Assembly: GCA_033297205.1 (NCBI GenBank)
Contig: MU859132.1
Span: 78,116-142,115, forward strand
Reading direction: 5' to 3'
Source of the DNA: Pseudoneurospora amorphoporcata
Lineage: Eukaryota > Ascomycota > Sordariomycetes > Sordariales > Sordariaceae
Length of the DNA stretch: 64,000 bases
The notes under the pieces are model-generated. The model was not told the DNA's origin. It searched no databases and worked only from the letters and a program-made list of their open reading frames with translations. Shown one piece after another: positions 13,841-25,324 of this stretch. Position 1 is the first letter of the stretch. Every line of letters begins with the position of its first letter. Made by a program: the position numbers and the translations under genes.

Positions 13841-13905
13841 GGACGACGAACGAACGAAACGAACGGACGGCTTCTTGCCCGGTCATCGGTTCTCGTTCGT
13901 CGTCC
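13841..13905. repeat. inverted repeat (13-bp perfect arms)
   Basis: GGACGACGAACGA at 13841-13853 is matched by its reverse complement at 13893-13905, with a 39-bp loop. The left arm continues into further GAAC/CGAAC units. A hairpin is possible; function unknown. Confidence 0.6.
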
Positions 13906-13949
13906 GTTCCGTTCAGGCGAACCGGGGCCATATCCTACCGGGCTCCCTG

Positions 13950-13996
13950 GACCTGGTTGACGATCTTGCAATGTGACAAGGTCAGTCAACCAGGTC
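13950..13996. repeat. inverted repeat (12-bp perfect arms)
   Basis: GACCTGGTTGAC at 13950-13961 is mirrored by GTCAACCAGGTC at 13985-13996 with a 23-bp loop. It lies about 45 bp after the preceding inverted repeat. Confidence 0.65.
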
Positions 13997-14190
13997 AGCT
14001 TAGGCTTGTCTGGAACTGCTGCAACCGGAAACCGTTCGAGCAAGGTAAAGCTAAGGTAGGCTTGGGTGGGCTAGGCCGAGTTGGGATATCCAGGGGGCAG
14101 GCCGGGGTGCACCGCTCGCGAGGTCGCACGATCTACGGAAACGACGAAACAACAAAAATGAAACGAAACGAGCCCCAACCGGACCCCGCC

Positions 14191-14211
14191 GGCGGCGGCG
14201 GCGGCGGCGGC
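14191..14211. repeat. (GGC)7 microsatellite
   Basis: Seven perfect GGC units. One plus-strand frame reads them as a glycine run, but that frame has no other support as a gene. Confidence 0.85.
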
Positions 14212-14887
14212 CAGTGGGTGAACGCTCCCGGCAGCGGAACGACATGGGTATGGAAAAGGGGGACGATTATCAACGGAATGACAAAGAAGTTTAAGTCCAG
14301 GTTTGGATTCTTGTCATCGTCATTCCTTTTCGTGTTCACGGAAACATCCATATCCATGATCATCCCATATCCCATATCTTAGCATGCCAGCATGCCAGCA
14401 TCCATATCCGACCCTCGATGACCAAGAGTCAAAGAGCACTTAAGTCAAGCTCAAATAAGGCTCTCAAAAGACAACAGCAGATGATGTCTCTTTGAAAGGC
14501 GGTGTGTTTTATGGACTCAAAGATCAGTCTCGGAACCACTCTCTTGGGACGAGTCTGCTGATCTGATTTGCTACTAAAATCAACTGGTCAGAAGTTGTGG
14601 TTTTTTGAAGATTTTTTTTTTTTTTTATGGTGGGTGGTATGCATTAGTGATTTTTCTAGACCGTTATTTTATCTCTCCCGTGTTTTCTATCTTGCTCGTT
14701 GATCTTGTTTCTCCGGGCCTGTTGAAGTTGTCGACAGGTTCGAACAGGTCAGTTGAGGATGCCGATTCCAACAGCTCCTTCAGGCTATAAAGAGAGGAAG
14801 CAAAAAAGTACTATGCGGTGTATGGCTTACGAAGAAGCAATTTCATTCGCATCTTACTCTTCTTGATCCGGCTTCCGGTTTCCTCTC

Positions 14888-14892
<5 letters not shown>

Positions 14893-14920
<28 letters not shown>

Positions 14921-14946
14921 GGGGGGGGGGGGGGGGGGTGGGGGGG
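14893..14946. repeat. T28 followed by G18-T-G7 homopolymer block
   Basis: A run of 28 T is followed directly by 18 G, one T and 7 more G. Such back-to-back homopolymers resemble the blocks at 1-71 and near 55.9 kb and are probably sequencing or assembly artefacts at a weak join. Confidence 0.75.
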
Positions 14947-15200
14947 ACCATCTGGTGGTATTTCTGCAAGGCCTCATGATCTGAAAGTCTGACAGATATT
15001 CCCAGCAAAATTGTAGGTAAGGAACATTGAGTTTGAGCTCATTTTGGGTAAGGTAAGCAAACCGAGCAAGATTAGGTAAGTAAAGATGGTGCTAAGTACA
15101 CCACATAAATATCCTGTGGTGCCGATGAACTCACACATGAAACAAGAACTAATGCACTGTCTGAGTTCCATACATCTCAAAACAAAAGCGGGCATACATA

Positions 15201-15555
15201 CAGTAATGTCCCCTGTTAATGCAAATAATGCCGGCAGCCAAATTTCTTTGCAAAAGGGGGGGTTTTGCAAAAGGGGGATCTCGTGCACAGACCATACAGC
15301 GGCTCTTTGGCCACTCAAAATCGTCGCCGGGCCTAAAAAGTGGGTCATTTAGGATGGTTGGACCCCCGGTATATAGGTATAAGTATTCCCGCTCACCAAA
15401 ATCAGACCTCTATTAATGCAAATCTGGACCGTCACGGTTGCAAATAGCAGTTAGCAGTCTGGGCCACCAGAGGGAATGCAGGCAATCAAAACCCTTAGCA
15501 AAAGGGGAGGTTTTAGCAAAAGGGGGGGGGTTAGCATTAACAGGAGACATTACTG
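15201..15555. mobile_element. MITE-like element with TA flanks and ~25-bp terminal inverted repeats
   Basis: The left end begins CAGTAATGTCCCCTGTTAAT and the right end is the inverted form with T in place of C at position 11. Over the first 25 bp, 23 positions pair. Each end is flanked by TA (15199-15200 and 15556-15557), which fits a TA target duplication of the Tc1/mariner/pogo (Fot1-like) type, as does the CAGT terminus. The interior (355 bp in all) has no transposase frame. It carries subterminal direct repeats of TTGCAAAAGGGG or TTAGCAAAAGGGG (two near the left end at about 15248-15277, two near the right at 15495-15525) and a perfect 11-mer TTAATGCAAAT at 15216-15226 and 15413-15423. 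The element type is inferred from structure; copy number elsewhere is unknown. Confidence 0.65.
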
Positions 15556-18207
15556 TAACAGGATTATGTTCTACCTAGAGTGAGCAACAACCTCAGACTC
15601 CTAGGTAATGTATGGAGGGACTTCGCAGGCTAGACAAACTCACCCAACAAAGTGAGTGATTGGTAGGAGAAGGTGTACACTACTGGATGACACAAAACGG
15701 GAGCCAAGAGAGATCAGCAAAAAACGACAATCAACGGATACCAGTTCATGTCTGTCTGTCCATGGGAACGAAAGTATCGGGAATAAAATCCAAGTGACGA
15801 TTGACGACATCACCGTTTGGCCGTTGCGACGTGCGGCTCCTTCTCGCCAAGCATGGTTAGTAAGAAATAGATATGTTTCTGCGCGGACTATCATGTTGCG
15901 AATTGATGATCAAACTAAGGTAGATTTTACATGCATGTACTGTACTATCGAATGGACCTATTCTAGTTGATCGATCACCATTGAGATCTCTAGCTCCGTA
16001 TGTAGATCAAAACCCTGACCGAAAGTCTGACGAACTAAAGTGGAATTGGTTTGGATGGAGGTGTGGAATATACACGGAATGGATTCATGGATCGAATATC
16101 AAAAGTGTACCACTCCACACAACGCAATGTCGATGTAGAAGATTGGAGGGGAATGAGAAGAAAACCCGTGGGGTACCTCTATGTATGGTAAGGTGGGTAC
16201 CGGTATCTTAGTAGGTATGGATTTGAAATTCGGGACGAATGCCGTCAGTCTTTCGCCTGCCCAAGAAAGAACAGGTCTAGAACTTGAACAATGAGACATG
16301 GAAGGTACTGTAGGCCACCGGGGTAGGTAAATTTCATCAACCATCTCAGTCAATACCAACAGAGTAAGTGCTATAGCGCTGGACTATTTGTTGAAACGAA
16401 GAAAGAAGACGTCCAGGTCCGGTGTTTTGAACGAACTCACCCCTAAGCACGAAGTCCTGTCGACCAGGGCAGCCATTTTTTGAACGGGCACACAAGGGTC
16501 CGTAACCAGACGCTGTAGGAGTGTTTCGCGCATGTTCCATGTCCGCGTCCGTCTGACGGAGCCACAGAAATAAAGAAGGGTGTAGTGTACACTACCATAA
16601 GGAGTGTGGGAAGACGGCGGCACATACGGAGAAGTACAGACAGGCATCGTGGGTTCTCACCAAAGTAGATGTAGCTACCTATGCCAAATCGACCAACCAG
16701 GATATTCTGATCGGCGGACGAAAGCTCCGGACACATGAGCCCGGACACAAAGCCCGGAGTAAGCGCCGGCGCGATCTTACGGCGGAAGGCATATTATACC
16801 TTTTTGATGATTCGATAGCTTACCGAAGGGTTTCTGGTATGGTCTCGATGGTTTGCTCCCGGGAAGACTACACTAGTCCTGCCGACCTGCAGTCCTGCTA
16901 GTGAGAAGAAAAAGGGGAGGATCTTTATGCCAAGCGGGCCCTGAATGGGGGCGCTGTGGAGGCCAGACCAGGCCAGTCTCTCGTACCTTCGCTCTTACTA
17001 TCTGCCTCATGGGGGTTTGCCATAGGACCCTTGATCGGCGTACCACGTACATACTGATATGATTCCGGAGCTCAAGAGAAAGTACTATATAGGGAAGGGG
17101 TGCTGGATTTGGCTACATAGGGGTCTGGAAAACATGTTGTAGGTATCTGTTCTGTCCTCCGGCCATTGCCTGTGACTGGCAACACAGACGTAGAGGCACA
17201 GAATCACAAACACAACGGAGGTCCGCACAAAAAGAACTAACGGAAGCGAATAGATGGGATGGATGGTCTTCAGATTTCGCTTCACTCTTAAGACGTCCAC
17301 CTCGCCGGTCACAACGAAGCATGCCAGCCAGGCCCTTCCCTCAACCGCCAGTGGAGGTTTGTTGCTTATTCGTGGATTTAGTTTTAATATCTACGACTTG
17401 ACACCTCTAGTCCTTGTGATCCAAAAACACTATCCGATATGGTGGGTATAAGCATGGCACCAAGCTGGAAAGGAAGCCCAGGAGGATGCCAAAGAAAAAC
17501 CAAGAAGTGGGCCGAGCCAGTCAGCAGCCCCTTGGCCTCCCCATCCCGAAAAAGTACGGGGTCATTCACGATCCAGAGCACACAAATGAGACAGACCATG
17601 CTACCACCTCTCTTGTCCTGTCCTGTTCTGTCCTGTCCTCGTCTGCGCCCTGCCTGGCCTGGTGTTGTGATCAAGTATGACGGTGACCCTGTATGACGTC
17701 CCACAGAAACACCACAGAACAAGAGAGTTCCCGCCGAGCAACCGGCCGCCGGTATCACGAAAGGGGGGAAGGAAGGTGGAGAGGGCGAAATTTGGGTGGT
17801 TGAGCGTGCGATTTGGGGGGTGGGAAGAGAGAAAGTCCCTAGGGTTCACGGTTATGGATAGAAGCGCAATCGAGGTAACCAAGAGTATTTCGATGATTGC
17901 CGCAATCTTTCTCTCTTCGGCCCTCTTCTTTTCTCCGCAACCACCTCGATGGCGATCTCGTGGCTCTGGTGAACAGGTCTGGGGGAGACCCTGGTAATGT
18001 TTCGGATGAGAACATTTGAACCTTGTTCGTTCTGGAAGAGGGCCACTGGCTTCCGAAACATTCTGTGTTTACCACATGCCGTGTTGAGAATAACGATGGG
18101 AGGCAGAGGCTGTCACTAAACACGTGGAAGGCTCAACCGAGTGGACGGTCCAGGCTGCGACTGGGTATGGGAGTCGTACACTATGGGTACGGCATCTGAG
18201 AGATGAA

Positions 18208-19969
18208 TTACGAGGAACCAAAATCCCACAGACTGACTAGCGGGCTGTCGGTCTGCTCTGTGCCGGCATCGGCCTTGGTGAAGATGTGCTTCGGGATCAT
18301 AAACTCTATGACCGGAGCCTTCTTGACTTCCTTGAGCATCTCCGCGTCGATAAGCTGTGGGTTCAAGTTAGCCATGTGCTGCTACATACGATCACTATTG
18401 GTTCACTTACACTGCCATAAGAATGATCCAGGAAATCCTCCAGGTTGTAAAACTGTTTGGTGAACTGCTCAGATATGATCTTGGCGATGGTCGCAACGTT
18501 GGGATGGTAATGCGACTGCAACTGGACAATCTCCCACAGACAACTGTCAATAGCGTGGGTCTCCATAGGATCCTGCTCATCAGGGAGGAAAGGGTCAAGA
18601 ACACCCTCTGTCTCGATCAAATCCTTTTCCTCCTTAGTCCGCGGTACACGGTGCATCATGAACGTGGTGAGAGGATGCTTCTTGAAAAGGTTGTAGAACC
18701 ACGGAACAATGACAACGATGGCGCTTGGTGGTGCGTTGAGGGCAAGACGGGCCAGGCGCTTGATAAAGCTTGCCACCAGGACAGCGGGCAAATGAGAGGA
18801 GCCTAGGAACGTGTCGAGGAGGCGGAAGAAGCGTGAGCGATACTTGGAGTGGAGAATGTCGGTATCCAGCAGGGAGTAAAGCTTCTGGTAGAAAGATGGG
18901 TAATCGAGGTTGCGTTCCTGGATCAGGTAGAAAACGCCAGAAAGGGCCAGGAGGGAGATGGAGCCGCCAGTGTTGTAGCAGTCGGTAAGGAAGTCCATGA
19001 GGAGCTCGGGCTTGATGAACCATGGGGCGATCGAGGATGCCATGACGTCCAACACCTTCTTCCTCTGCTCCTTGCTCAGACCTAGGTTGAACAGAGCCAG
19101 CCAGGCTTCCTGTGCCCTCTTCTTATGCTGTGACAAAGATCGTAGTGGGTGCTTCTTCTTGCTGGGCTGCTCGATATAGAAGTCCTCAAGGTCTTCGGAT
19201 GACTCAGGAACATGCTCCATCTTGAGTAGGAAATCGAACACGGTGTTTTGTAGCTCTTGGTCGACCGACTGGCGTTCTGTGAGGAAGTCCCTGCACATGC
19301 ACGTTAGTAACATGCTACAATGAACAACTCGGGCCCAACTAATGTCACGTACTTGATTCCCTCAAAGGCGTAAAACCTGAGATCGTCGTACTCGTCGATA
19401 AACTTGTCGCAGAATTCATCGCGCACCTCCTCAACCGGTGACGTGAGGAGCGCACTGATGATAGCGTTGAAGAGAGGCCAAGGGAAAACGGCCTCGTCCT
19501 TGCCCTCCAGGTACGGGGCCTCCGCCTTCAACAAAGCCATGGCCAAAACAAGGGCCCGGGTAGCAAGCTTGGTGCTCTTGAACATGGCGACAAGAGCCTT
19601 GTGGTGGTCCGTCAGGCGATCCCGGAGCCATTTGGCGACAGTCGCATCCTTCTCCGAAGCATCCTTCTTCTTCACCAAACTGCCCGAGGCGAGGAGGCGG
19701 ACAAACACGCGGCACAGAGCCTCGGCGGCAGCGATGGCGGTCTTGGGGTCTTCATCCTGCTTCTCGGCGTATTCGATGAGGGTAGCGATGTTGTTGTAGT
19801 GCTTTTTGGACTCGTTGATCTGGGATTCGAGCTTCTGGATTTGCGCTGCGAGGTCTTCCTTCTCTTCGCCGGCCTCCAACTTTTTGCGCTTCTTGATGGG
19901 TTCGCCGTTTTCGGAGCGTTTCCGCTTGGCGACCGACTTCACCGTCTTGTCTTTTACTGTTGAAGGCAT
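18208..19969 (-). CDS. noc4: Nucleolar complex protein 4 (NOC4), CBF/Mak21 family
   Basis: Noc4 works with Nop14 in the nucleolus in maturation and export of the small ribosomal subunit. Three exons: 19969-19353, 19290-18411 and 18354-18208, giving 547 aa. Introns of 62 bp (branch TACTAAC) and 56 bp (branch GCTAAC) join FEGIK to DFLTERQ and HSYGS to LIDAEM. The start ATG at 19969 is chosen because upstream in-frame residues look like leader, and the basic NLS-like region (KRKRS, KKRKKLE) begins soon after. A coiled stretch follows (about 35-60). The CBF/NOC domain lies at about 320-470, with helices such as SRFFRLLDTFLGSS and PWFYNLFKKHP. The C-terminus EVKKAPVIEFMIPK is typical of Noc4. Length matches the family. 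It is divergent from ATP4 with 367 bp between start codons, so the promoter region is shared. Confidence 0.93.
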
Positions 19970-20214
19970 CTTTGGCGACCAATGTGTGGTTGAATGGACC
20001 AGAAAACGAGGAAGTCGACCACTCCCGTCGAGGAAGGAAACGGCCGTCGTTCTCAAGCAAAATTTAAGTGGGGCGTCTCCAATACCTCCCGTCTAGGTGA
20101 CATTAGACTTCTTGGCGCCACTAAGGTGGGGCCTTTTTCCCTCTTCGACTGGCGCTGATGGAAACTTTTCCAGCGTCGGGTCCCGTCTTTGCTGAAGCTC
20201 TCAGGCTTGGGTTC

Positions 20215-20220
20215 CACGTG
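20215..20220. promoter_or_regulatory. CACGTG palindrome in the NOC4/ATP4 divergent promoter
   Basis: A CACGTG E-box-type hexamer lies 117 bp upstream of the ATP4 start and 246 bp upstream of the NOC4 start. Such sites are bound by bHLH factors of the Cbf1 class in fungi. One hexamer can occur by chance; use as a site is inferred. Confidence 0.3.
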
Positions 20221-20336
20221 ACATTCAGGTACTCCGGTAAAGTGCCGGGTCAGCCCGTTCCGTTAAAACCTCAATTCGACCTTGAAAGCTCAGCAACGTC
20301 ACTAACAGCCACCCCACGTCCATCCCCTCATCCACA

Positions 20337-21356
20337 ATGGCGTCGCGTCTGGCCAGAACTGCTGTCGGTGAGTAGATTGAGCTCTCGGACGGCCATGTCG
20401 GGCGCATCTTCGCGAGACAGTCGCTGACCCGGGCGCATCCATCCTTAGGGGCTGCCCGCCTCCGGCCCAGCGTCGTCCCCCGCGTCCTTCCCGCGCTCAG
20501 CACCGTCGCTAGCCCCCGCTACTCGTCCGGCCTCCCTGCCGAGGACCCCAAGACCAAGGCCCAGTCCATCATCGACTCCCTTCCCGGCAGCAACCTCATG
20601 TCCAAGACCGCCATCCTCTCCTCCGCTGCCGGTCTTTCCATCTACGCCATCTCCAACGAGTACTATGTCATGAACGAGGAGACCGTCGTCGCCTTCTGCT
20701 TGCTCTCCGTCTGGGGTGGTCTCATCAAGTTCGGTGGTCCCCTCTACAAGAAGTGGGCCGATGAGCAGAGCGACAAGATCAAGAACATCTTGAACTCTGC
20801 CCGCGCCGACCACACTCAGGCCGTCAAGACCCGCATTGCGGACGTCCAGCAGATGTCTAGTGTTATCGACTACACCAAGACTCTCTTCGCTGTTTCCAAG
20901 GTAGGCGCTACCAGGATGGGAATTGGGAATTGGGACCCGTATCATGCAGGGGGTGCTGCAGGTTGATAGGAGGACACGATGGGAAAAGATGGAAGGGAGG
21001 GGGGGGGCGGGGGGGGGAATGGCAGAAGAAAGAGGCTGACAGGGCTTCTAGGAAACCGCCAAGCTTGAGGCTGAGGCCTATGAGCTCGAGCAGCGCACCG
21101 CTCTCGCCGCCGAGGCCAAGACTGTCCTCGACTCCTGGGTCCGCTACGAGTCCCAGGTCAAGCAGCGCCAGCAGAAGGAGCTCGCCCAGAGCGTTATCGC
21201 CAAGGTCCAGAAGGAGCTCGAGAACCCCAAGGTCCTCAAGCAGATCCTCGACCAGTCCGTTGCTGACATCGAGAGTACGCTTCTCCCAACCCGAACATGT
21301 GAAATTGGTTGAAAACATGCTGACATGCATACACAGAGATCGTTGCCAAGGCTTAA
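20337..21356 (+). CDS. atp4: Mitochondrial F1Fo ATP synthase subunit 4 (subunit b)
   Basis: Peripheral-stalk subunit b of ATP synthase in the inner mitochondrial membrane. Four exons: 20337-20367, 20449-20900, 21052-21274 and 21337-21356, giving 241 aa. The first exon is only 31 nt and the last only 20 nt (ending IVAKA-stop). The N-terminus (MASRLARTAVGAARLR) is an Arg/Ala-rich mitochondrial presequence. Two hydrophobic segments follow (about 60-110, including LSIYAISNEYY and VVAFCLLSVWGGLIKFGG), then a long charged helical stalk rich in Glu, Lys and Gln. Intron 2 (20901-21051) contains a G-rich tract around 20998-21017. The length matches fungal Atp4. Each junction preserves the frame and makes family-like sequence. 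Confidence 0.95.
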
Positions 21357-22736
21357 ATACACTGTGCGTTAGACTTGCAAGCGAGGCCCCCTTTGTATCA
21401 GTGTCCATCAAGACCGTGTGAAATAGGCAATACAACTTCTTCGTCTCTATCGGCCTTCCTCGACCTTTACGCACTCATGCTATTGAAGTGCCTCCCGAGT
21501 TGCCGTGTGGATTTTCCTTAAAATTCCCTGTTTCCGGGCGGTGCGGCCCCACGTTACAGGAAGTTTTGGCTCTGGAACTGGCAGTGTCGACAGTCATCAA
21601 ACTGGGCAAGCCGGGATTTGGAGGAATGGTGGTTCTGTTACCTGAGTCTCGGGTATGCAAAAGTGCCAGATTTTCTCTGTGGCCACCATCAATAGCTCTG
21701 CTCGACCCAGGCGCTGTCGAATGTGCCACAGGTTGTTTCCAGCTCAGATCATTGAACCAGTCACTTGCGAGGATCGACCGGTTCTGCTATAAACTGATGT
21801 GGAAGGGGTTACGTTGAAAATACGGTGGGTTGTGGAAGTCATCTCATACAAGCTGTACCTCCGTCACCTTAGACATGGATACAAGTAAGATGCGAACGCT
21901 TCAGTACAATACAAAGTTTGCATATCTTGGAAACTTGGCTATTTGAGTGTTGCGATATCTACTGTGGTTCCGAGCAAAAGTAAAACCCCTTTGGGACTTG
22001 GTCCAGCTTTTAAATTCTAGTGCATTTGTAACCTTGACGAGTTTCAGGCGAATGTACTACTTGACTGAGTGTTCACCAGTTTGACAGATGTTACTATGGA
22101 CAACATCTGTGCAAATTGACAAAGCCAAACATGCCACCAAGATGAGGAGCTCGAAGCTATTTCGGTAGTTGTATGACGAAAGCTGCTGGCGAGCTTGGAT
22201 GGTAGCAGCTGAATGTGGTCTTGAGCGTACACCCAGCTTCAATCTGTTAGGTAAAAAGTGAATAAGCGCATGAAGATCGCGGGTAAGGCCACCGGTCCTT
22301 AACAGATAATATATGCTGGTACATACCAGTCGACGCCTTGAGGCTCAAGCTTGGACGTGGGGTGCATGTCCCAAGCTCGGCAAGCTTCCACGGTCTGGAC
22401 TCCCGCCCTGCCGCCGTCGCTTGTGAATGGGTGGAACCAACCGGTCTTGTTTCATCGTCATTTGATGGAGCCGCTCTCTTTCATGGATGTCCCAAGACCC
22501 CCACGGCAAGGACGCGAGGGTAATCACACAGTATTATCTTTTCTACACTTTTAACACATCACCTAGACGACTGCCATCAGATCAAGCATCACCTGACTCG
22601 CCCAACTCCTCCAAACTTGATCTTGAACAGAAGAAGAAAGGACCGAGACTTCCTTTCGTCTAAAACACCAGTTGTAGACATCAGCCCGGTATCATCCTCA
22701 ATATCGAACTTATAAAACGCCTGGCCGGGAAAGGGC
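21357..22736. other. intergenic, no gene seen
   Basis: This 1.4-kb stretch carries the ATP4 3' region and the upstream region of the YVC1-like channel. Open frames are short, without domains. Confidence 0.6.
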
Positions 22737-25324
22737 ATGGTGATGGGGGATCAGTCGGGCCGTCAACACCAGCGGGCGCTCCGCATCCAGGAACCCAACC
22801 TGGATGAAAGAAGACCTCTTCTGCCCCGACGGACAACGACAACCGGAACTCAAGATGGCCACCAATTTCACTCACTTGACGGCCAAGCATACACTTGTTG
22901 GGACAACCACACCCAACTACCAGTTTACACTAACATCCATCGGATCCGTCGGGATATCATCTCGGTGGTGGAGGACTACCTGAGCCTGGATCAACTCCGC
23001 GATGTCCGCATCAACATATCGGTCGTCCGACCACTGGTGGACAAGTTCTACGAGCAAGACGATCTCTCGATAATCTACTGTCTGTTGGTCAACCGCGCGC
23101 AGTTCTTGAACGAGCAGTCGCATCTCAACAATCGGCAAAATGTCAACTACACGCGCGCTATGCTGTGTGAACTCATAGCCACCCGCATCCTCAGGAGATA
23201 CAATGAGGATCACGAGGGCCCAGAGGGTCTGTTGGTGCTGGCGCAGATCCTTATTGCTGGCTTTGAGCCGTTCCAAAATGCTCCGCCAGAGATTCGGCAG
23301 GAGGTACATGCCCCGACAGCATGGCATAAAACGCTGCCGGCTCTTGAGGTGGCTATTCTGAGTGAGGCTAAAATCTTTTTGGGCTCGACATCATGCCAGA
23401 AGATGCAAGTCATAAGAACGAGGTTCCGGATTCAGCGGGCATGAGGGCTAACATAAGAATAGTGTGGACGCCATCTACGAGGGACGGGTTATCTACAGTC
23501 CTTCTAGCTTCCTGGACCTCATTCCGGACCGCTACAAGCAGAAGCCAATATCTTTGTATGATCCCAGAGATGCGCCTTTGCTGAACCAGTACCGTCTGGT
23601 TGTACCGCGGACGCGAAATATCTTGGAAATCATCCAGTTCATCATCCTTCTGGCGCTCTATCTTGCATTCATGTCCGAGAGAGAGGCAGGCCGCGTAACT
23701 ACACTGGAAATCTACTTCACCGTGTATGCCTTTGGCTGGGTACTCGATCAGTTTGCAACAATCCTTGAACATGGCTGGTACGTAAAAACTTCTTCATTGC
23801 TCCTCCAAAGAAGACGTCTCATTAACTCGTCCATAGGCATGTGTACACTCAGAATTTGTGGTCGTTCCTCGATGTCACATTTGCTTCCATCTACTGGATC
23901 TACCTTATCCTGCGTGTGTACGGATGGCAATCTCATGACGAGAAATTAGGACAGCAAGCTCTTGACGTGCTGGCTATGGGCGCACCGGTGCTTATCCCTC
24001 GCTTGGCGTTTAATTTGCTGTCCGATAACATTCTTTTCCTGTCTCTTCGGTCCATGATGGCCGACTTTTCTCTACTGACTGTGCTAGCTGGCTGGTAAGC
24101 TCTTTGGCTTGTTTTGTCCCGGTCTTCATTCACTGACATCCTCATAGGTGCTTCTTTGGCTTCCTGTTGTCCCTTGTCTGGCTTGGAAACCACCAGTTCT
24201 CTTGGGTGTAAGTCTCGCCTCGTTCCACTATTCTTGACAATCACTAACTCTCCCGCAGAACCATCAGCAAATGGATGATTTACATCTGGTTCGGTCTGGA
24301 TGGATCTGGCATCCACCATTCGGTATGTCTCACTTCGGTGCCTCTGTCGCCTAGGCATATGCTAACACCATACTAGATCGACTTCCACAAATACCTAGGA
24401 CCAGCCCTAATGGTCATGTTCGCCTTCCTCGGCAACACACTATTCCTCACCATACTTGTCTCCATGTTAACCAACACCTTCAGCACCATTGTCAGCAACG
24501 CAACGGCAGAGATTCAGTTTCGACATGCCGTCCTAACACTGGAAGGAGTCAAAGGCGACGCCATCTTCGCCTATCAACCACCCTTCAACATCCTCGCTGT
24601 CTTCGTCCTCATACCCCTCAAGTGGTTCGTTACCCCGCGCTGGTTCCACAAAATTCACGTCGCGAGCGTGCGATTCCTTAACCTTCCTCTCCTGCTGGTG
24701 ATCGCCCTGGTCGAACGTCGCATTCTTCCCCCTATCACCTCACCAGCAGAAACACCAGAAGAGAGGCCATCAGTCAACTCCTCCTCTTCCTCTTCCATCT
24801 CCTCCTCAAACCCTCGACGGACCAAAGGCAAAGGCGTGCGCTTCTGGAACAAGTGGCGAATCACCGTGCACAGCGACATTGAGACCGTCTTTGAAGTTCC
24901 GCCGCCAGACTCGGTGCTCGAGGAAATCGCCGCCGACGACTCTCTCACGAAACATTTGATCCGGCGGCAGTTCGTTAGGGGAAACACAGTGGAAGCACTT
25001 CCACAGACACCGGCCAAGGACACAAACGCGAACAAGAATCAGCCACCTAGTCGTCGCGACAGCATTGCCCCGTTCCCAGGCCTGAGGGCGGAGTTGCAGG
25101 GCGTGTTGAGCGAGAGCGACGAGATGAGCGCCATCACGGCGAGGCTGGAGGCTTTGGAGAAGAGTACGAGGAGGATAGAGGTCATGCTAAGGAAGCTTAC
25201 GGGCGGGTTGGACGATAATAAGAATGACACGGCTATTGACGATACAGAGAGCCCGGTTTATGATGAGGAGGATGGGAGGCGAGGGGGCGGCGTCGCAGGC
25301 TACGACGATGTGATGAGGCTCTAG
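22737..25324 (+). CDS. yvc1: Vacuolar TRP-type cation channel (Yvc1/TRPY family)
   Basis: Yvc1 is the vacuolar membrane channel that releases Ca2+ to the cytosol in response to membrane stretch and Ca2+. Six exons: 22737-23404, 23463-23777, 23837-24094, 24148-24207, 24259-24322 and 24377-25324, giving 770 aa. A soluble N-terminal domain (about 1-300) precedes several membrane helices, for example ILEIIQFIILLALYLAF, IYFTVYAFGWVLDQFATIL, FLDVTFASIYWIYLILRVYGW and MMADFSLLTVLAGWCFFGFL. The pore region reads WFGLDGSGIHHSIDFH and the last helix FAFLGNTLFLTILVSMLTNT. The cytosolic tail (about 500-770) is Ser-rich, then has a short coiled coil (EMSAITARLEALEKSTRRIE) and an acidic end. Intron 1 appears to use a GC donor (GCAAGT at 23405). 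A second ATG lies two codons downstream of the chosen start. Confidence 0.92.

Larger units (their letters stand above)
5558..18207. other. 12.6-kb gene-poor region
   Basis: No convincing protein gene was found. Open frames of 100-190 codons occur on both strands (for example minus 7835-8311, minus 9717-10223, plus 11133-11597, plus 12981-13562), but they overlap antisense partners, lack recognisable domains and show no splice-linked continuation. Base composition is balanced rather than AT-rich, so this is not an obvious RIP-mutated transposon relic. The first ~900 bp probably contain the promoter and leader of the bZIP gene. Items inside are a poly-A run, a T/G homopolymer block, hairpins near 13.8-14.0 kb and the MITE-like element at 15.2 kb. 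Non-coding RNA genes or diverged multi-exon genes cannot be excluded. Confidence 0.5.

Noticed and set aside
16340..16385. tRNA-like sequence (AGCGCTGGACTA)
   Set aside because: It resembles a tRNA arm, but no cloverleaf, acceptor stem or B box could be formed around it.
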